From NCBI GenBank assembly GCA_031284475.1, contig JAISZV010000047.1, positions 1 to 7,985 of the forward strand: a stretch of DNA of 7,985 bases, in the 5' to 3' direction. Position 1 is the first letter of the stretch. The number at the start of each line of letters is the position of its first letter. Shown piece after piece: positions 6,268 to 7,985 of this stretch. Origin of the DNA: Proteiniphilum sp. Lineage in GTDB: Bacteria; Bacteroidota; Bacteroidia; Bacteroidales; Dysgonomonadaceae. A program made the translations under genes and the position numbers. The notes under the pieces are model-generated. The model made no database searches. It was not told where the DNA came from and was given only the letters and a program-made list of their open reading frames with translations.

Positions 6268-6275
6268 CAAAATTA
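6268..6275 (-). promoter_or_regulatory. Candidate arg operon promoter (-7 box TAATTTTG)
   Basis: On the minus strand TAATTTTG is an exact match to the Bacteroidota sigma-ABfr -7 consensus TAnnTTTG, and it is the only exact match on that strand in the region upstream of the GNAT gene. No TTG is found at the expected -33 place (about 6296-6299), so it would be a weak or activator-dependent promoter. The box lies within an ArgR-box-like sequence (6266-6279, TGCAAAATTAATCA), which matches 11 of 14 positions of the E. coli-type half-site pattern TGAATwwwwATTCA; a repressor bound there would block the promoter. Confidence 0.35.
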
Positions 6276-6286
6276 ATCATTATATT

Positions 6287-6302
6287 TGTATTTACCGATA
6301 CA
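6287..6302. promoter_or_regulatory. Inverted repeat TGTAT-N6-ATACA, operator-like
   Basis: A perfect 5-bp inverted repeat with a 6-base spacer (centre 6294.5) lies just upstream of the minus-strand -7 box. Counting toward argG, the ArgR-box-like site centred at 6272.5 and the 12-bp palindrome AAAATATATTTT (6246-6257, centre 6251.5) follow at 22 and 21 bp. ArgR boxes in other bacteria occur in pairs about 21 bp apart, so this could be an ArgR operator array, but each site alone is weak and 5-bp inverted repeats are common by chance. Confidence 0.3.
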
Positions 6303-6591
6303 TTGAGAAAAAATCTTCCCTTTTTCTTTAATAAACCGGCAAACTGCTTTTTTCCCTCAAAAAATATAAAAACGTATTTCTTTCCGGTATTTTTGGAGAT
6401 GACGACCTGTTAGGCAAGCATGAGAGGAACAACGATTTTATAAAGGAACATAGCCCCGATTTTCCTTATGAATAGCCTATTTATCAACAAAAAAAGCAAT
6501 GTTTTAAATAATTAACATTAAGTTAGCTGATTTATTGTTTATTTTGTTGTCTGAAGCAACCCGTTTTCAAAGAATGGATTTTTAGTAATTC

Positions 6592-6611
6592 TTCGGTTCT
6601 TGATAACCGAA
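6592..6611. promoter_or_regulatory. Perfect 7-bp inverted repeat upstream of parA
   Basis: TTCGGTT (6592-6598) and AACCGAA (6605-6611) form a perfect 7-bp inverted repeat around the 6-base loop CTTGAT, ending 54 bases before the parA ATG. There is no T-run on the plus strand; on the minus strand the stem is followed by GAATTACTAAAAA, not a terminator. It could be an operator in the parA control region or a 5' leader hairpin. It does not resemble the parS consensus. Confidence 0.4.
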
Positions 6612-6665
6612 AACCTTATATTTCCGATTGAAGGCGGTGTTGTCTGCAAATTAAATATCTTAATT

Positions 6666-7430
6666 ATGGGTAAAATTATTGCACTGGCAAATCAGAAAGG
6701 AGGGGTGGGTAAGACCACCACTACGATTAATCTTGCGGCGTCGCTTGCCGCACTGGAAAAAAAGGTATTGGTGGTAGACGCCGATCCGCAGGCAAATGCT
6801 TCCTCCGGTTTGGGTATCGATATTAAAAAAGCGGTAAATACTGTTTATGAAGGGTTGATTGGTAAATGCGCTCCCGAAGAGGCAGTACAGCGTACGCCCT
6901 TTGAAAATATAGATATCATCTCTTCCCATATCAATCTGGTAGGAGCCGAACTGGAGATGGTGCAGATGGAAAACAGGGAGAAAAGGCTCCGGGAACTTTT
7001 GCACCCGATAAAAGACCGGTATGATGTTATCCTGATCGATTGTTCGCCCTCATTGGGTATCATAACGGTAAATGCGCTTACCGCCACCGATTCGGTTTTG
7101 ATACCCGTGCAGTGCGAATATTTTGCCCTCGAAGGACTAAGTAAGTTGCTGAACACGATAAAAATCATTAAGTCGAAACTGAACACCGGCCTCGAAATAC
7201 AGGGTTTTGTACTCACCATGTATGATTCCCGGCTACGCCTTCATAATCAGATCTACGAGGAGGTGAAGCACCACTTCAAAGAGTTGGTATTCACCACCGT
7301 TGTACAGCGTAATATTACGCTCAGCGAATCGCAGAGCCATGCCAAGCCGGCGCTTATGTACGACGCCGGTTCCCGTGGAGCAACGAACCACATACAACTA
7401 GCACAGGAGCTAATCGAAAAAATTTCCTAA
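6666..7430 (+). CDS. parA: Chromosome partitioning ATPase ParA (Soj)
   Basis: A ParA/MinD-family ATPase that binds DNA non-specifically as an ATP dimer and, with ParB, positions replicated origins; cytoplasmic, on the nucleoid. The 254-residue product has the deviant Walker A KGGVGKTT (11-18) with signature Lys11 and Lys16, the A' motif VVDADPQAN (36-44) with catalytic Asp40, Walker B VILIDCSPS (121-129) with Asp125, and the PVQCEYFALEGL segment. There is no N-terminal DNA-binding helix-turn-helix as in plasmid type Ia ParA, nor a MinD membrane helix, so this is the chromosomal Soj type (B. subtilis 253 residues). I chose the ATG at 6666: the family begins MGKIIALANQKGG, whereas the upstream TTG at 6600 would add 22 residues with no family match. 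The gene points away from the arg operon; parB follows after 88 bases. Confidence 0.95.
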   Translation: MGKIIALANQKGGVGKTTTTINLAASLAALEKKVLVVDADPQANASSGLGIDIKKAVNTVYEGLIGKCAPEEAVQRTPFENIDIISSHINLVGAELEMVQMENREKRLRELLHPIKDRYDVILIDCSPSLGIITVNALTATDSVLIPVQCEYFALEGLSKLLNTIKIIKSKLNTGLEIQGFVLTMYDSRLRLHNQIYEEVKHHFKELVFTTVVQRNITLSESQSHAKPALMYDAGSRGATNHIQLAQELIEKIS

Positions 7431-7467
7431 CGTTCCCCTGTAAAAGAACAGTTTTCATTTCATGCGC

Positions 7468-7498
7468 TTGGGAAGACGAAGTTTTTCATATACTTTTG
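7468..7498 (+). promoter_or_regulatory. Candidate parB promoter (TTG-N20-TACTTTTG)
   Basis: TTG (7468-7470) is followed after 20 bases by TACTTTTG (7491-7498), an exact TAnnTTTG -7 box at the spacing expected for the Bacteroidota sigma-ABfr promoter. Transcription would begin a few bases later, giving a leader of roughly 15 bases before the parB ATG at 7519. It is the best promoter match in the window and suggests that parB can be transcribed separately from parA. Confidence 0.6.
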
Positions 7499-7518
7499 TA
7501 CTCTTTACGGGATAAATT

Positions 7519-7985
7519 ATGGCAAAAAAGAATGCATTAGGACGAGGATTGGATGCGTTGATTACCTTCAACGACGCTGAAACGCAGGGTTCTTCTTCCA
7601 TCAGTGAAGTAGAACTTGATAAGATTGTACCCAATCCCGATCAACCGCGCAGGGTATTCGACGAAGAAGCGCTGAGGGAATTGTCCGCTTCCATCAAAAC
7701 GATTGGCGTTATCCAACCCGTCACGTTAAGGAAACGGGAGGACGACACTTACCAGATCATTGCCGGCGAACGCCGTTACCGCGCCTCCCGGATGGCGGGG
7801 TTATCTACCATTCCGGCCTATATCAAGACGGCCGACAATGACGAGATGATGGAAATGGCGCTGATTGAGAATATTCAGCGTGAAGATCTTAATTCGATCG
7901 AGATCGCCCTGGCATACCAAAACCTGATCGACGCTTTCTCCCTCACACAGGAGCAACTGAGCGAAAGAGTGGGTAAGAAGAGGGC
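7519..7985 (+). CDS. parB: ParB/Spo0J chromosome-segregation CTPase (5' part, cut by window end)
   Basis: ParB binds parS sites, loads as a CTP-gated clamp, spreads along DNA near the origin and stimulates ParA. The first 155 residues are present; typical family members are about 280-300, so the rest lies beyond the window. Visible: the N-terminal LGRGLDALI (7-15) that contacts ParA, the start of the ParB/Srx-like domain (LDKIVPNPDQPRR, 33-45), the CTP-binding box GERRYRA (83-89), and the ENIQREDLNSIE stretch (117-128), followed by the first helices of the DNA-binding domain (LTQEQLSERVGKKR). All diagnostic boxes are intact. The ATG gives the family N-terminus MAKKNALGRGL. It lies 88 bases after parA with its own promoter candidate. 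Confidence 0.95.
   Translation, partial: MAKKNALGRGLDALITFNDAETQGSSSISEVELDKIVPNPDQPRRVFDEEALRELSASIKTIGVIQPVTLRKREDDTYQIIAGERRYRASRMAGLSTIPAYIKTADNDEMMEMALIENIQREDLNSIEIALAYQNLIDAFSLTQEQLSERVGKKR

Larger units (their letters stand above)
6093..6665. promoter_or_regulatory. Divergent intergenic region between the arg operon and parAB
   Basis: This 573-base gap has no convincing conventional gene; frames of 70-96 codons on the plus strand from 6119 and 6123 have non-ATG starts and low-complexity products. For the arg side it holds a minus-strand TAATTTTG box (6275-6268), palindromes at 6246-6302, a short minus-strand frame (6195-6260) and a hairpin with pyrimidine tract (6147-6188). For the parA side, plus-strand TAnnTTTG-like boxes occur at 6281-6288 (TATATTTG), 6388-6395 (TATTTTTG), 6539-6546 (TTATTTTG, one mismatch) and 6617-6624 (TATATTTC, one mismatch); none has a good TTG element about 20 bases upstream, so the parA start site cannot be chosen. 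From 6300 to 6590 the sequence is A/T-rich and otherwise featureless to me. Confidence 0.6.

Noticed and set aside
6123..6413. A 96-codon plus-strand frame in the divergent intergenic region, with another overlapping from 6119
   Set aside because: Starts are not ATG, the product is low-complexity and Phe/Lys-rich as expected from A/T-rich non-coding DNA, and both cross the arg promoter region.
6476..6484. TTATCAACA, a DnaA-box-like nonamer with one mismatch near parA
   Set aside because: It is a single site; other partial matches lie inside coding sequence and do not cluster, so there is no support for an origin here.
6600..6665. Upstream TTG start that would lengthen ParA by 22 residues
   Set aside because: The added residues have no match to the family, which starts MGKIIALANQKGG at the ATG at 6666.
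7438..7461. CTGT-AAAAGA-ACAG followed by TTTTCATTTC after parA
   Set aside because: A four-base-pair A/T-containing stem is too weak to call a terminator.

Overview
The window is a chromosomal stretch from a member of the Bacteroidota, most likely order Bacteroidales. The signs are an arginine operon of the Bacteroides type, an ornithine transcarbamylase of the N-succinylornithine class, a TAnnTTTG-type promoter in front of parB, A/T-rich leaders without clear Shine-Dalgarno sites, and intergenic spacers filled with short AATTG- and CATTA-type repeats. A finer placement (for example a Dysgonomonadaceae-like genus) is only an impression.

Layout: positions 1-147 hold a roughly 21-bp-period repeat array and a 7-bp-period AATTG array. 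Positions 148-6092 carry six minus-strand genes, read from right to left: a GNAT acyltransferase, argG, argC, argD, argF' (N-succinylornithine carbamoyltransferase) and argB. The first three overlap by 4 and 8 bases. The last three are separated by 147-, 18- and 95-base gaps, and the 147-base gap is full of repeats. Positions 6093-6665 are a 573-base divergent control region. Positions 6666-7430 are parA (soj) and 7519-7985 are the first 155 codons of parB (spo0J), cut by the window edge, both on the plus strand.

Together the arg genes encode most of the succinylated arginine pathway: glutamate to N-succinylglutamate (GNAT protein, inferred), then phosphorylation (ArgB), reduction (ArgC), transamination (ArgD), carbamoylation to N-succinylcitrulline (ArgF'), and, after a desuccinylase not seen here, condensation of citrulline with aspartate (ArgG). 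The desuccinylase, argH, carAB and argR are not in the window. Pro90 in the carbamoyltransferase is the residue known to distinguish the succinyl from the acetyl enzyme.

The least explained parts are the control region and the repeats. Upstream of the GNAT gene lie a TAnnTTTG -7 box, operator-like palindromes at about 21-22 bp spacing, a 21-codon reading frame with a consecutive Arg-Arg codon pair, and a hairpin followed by a pyrimidine-rich tract. This looks like a possible arginine leader-peptide attenuator, but it was built by eye and is unproven. The 21-bp array downstream of argB is the other element I cannot assign. The parAB pair is ordinary chromosome-segregation machinery; no parS site is visible.
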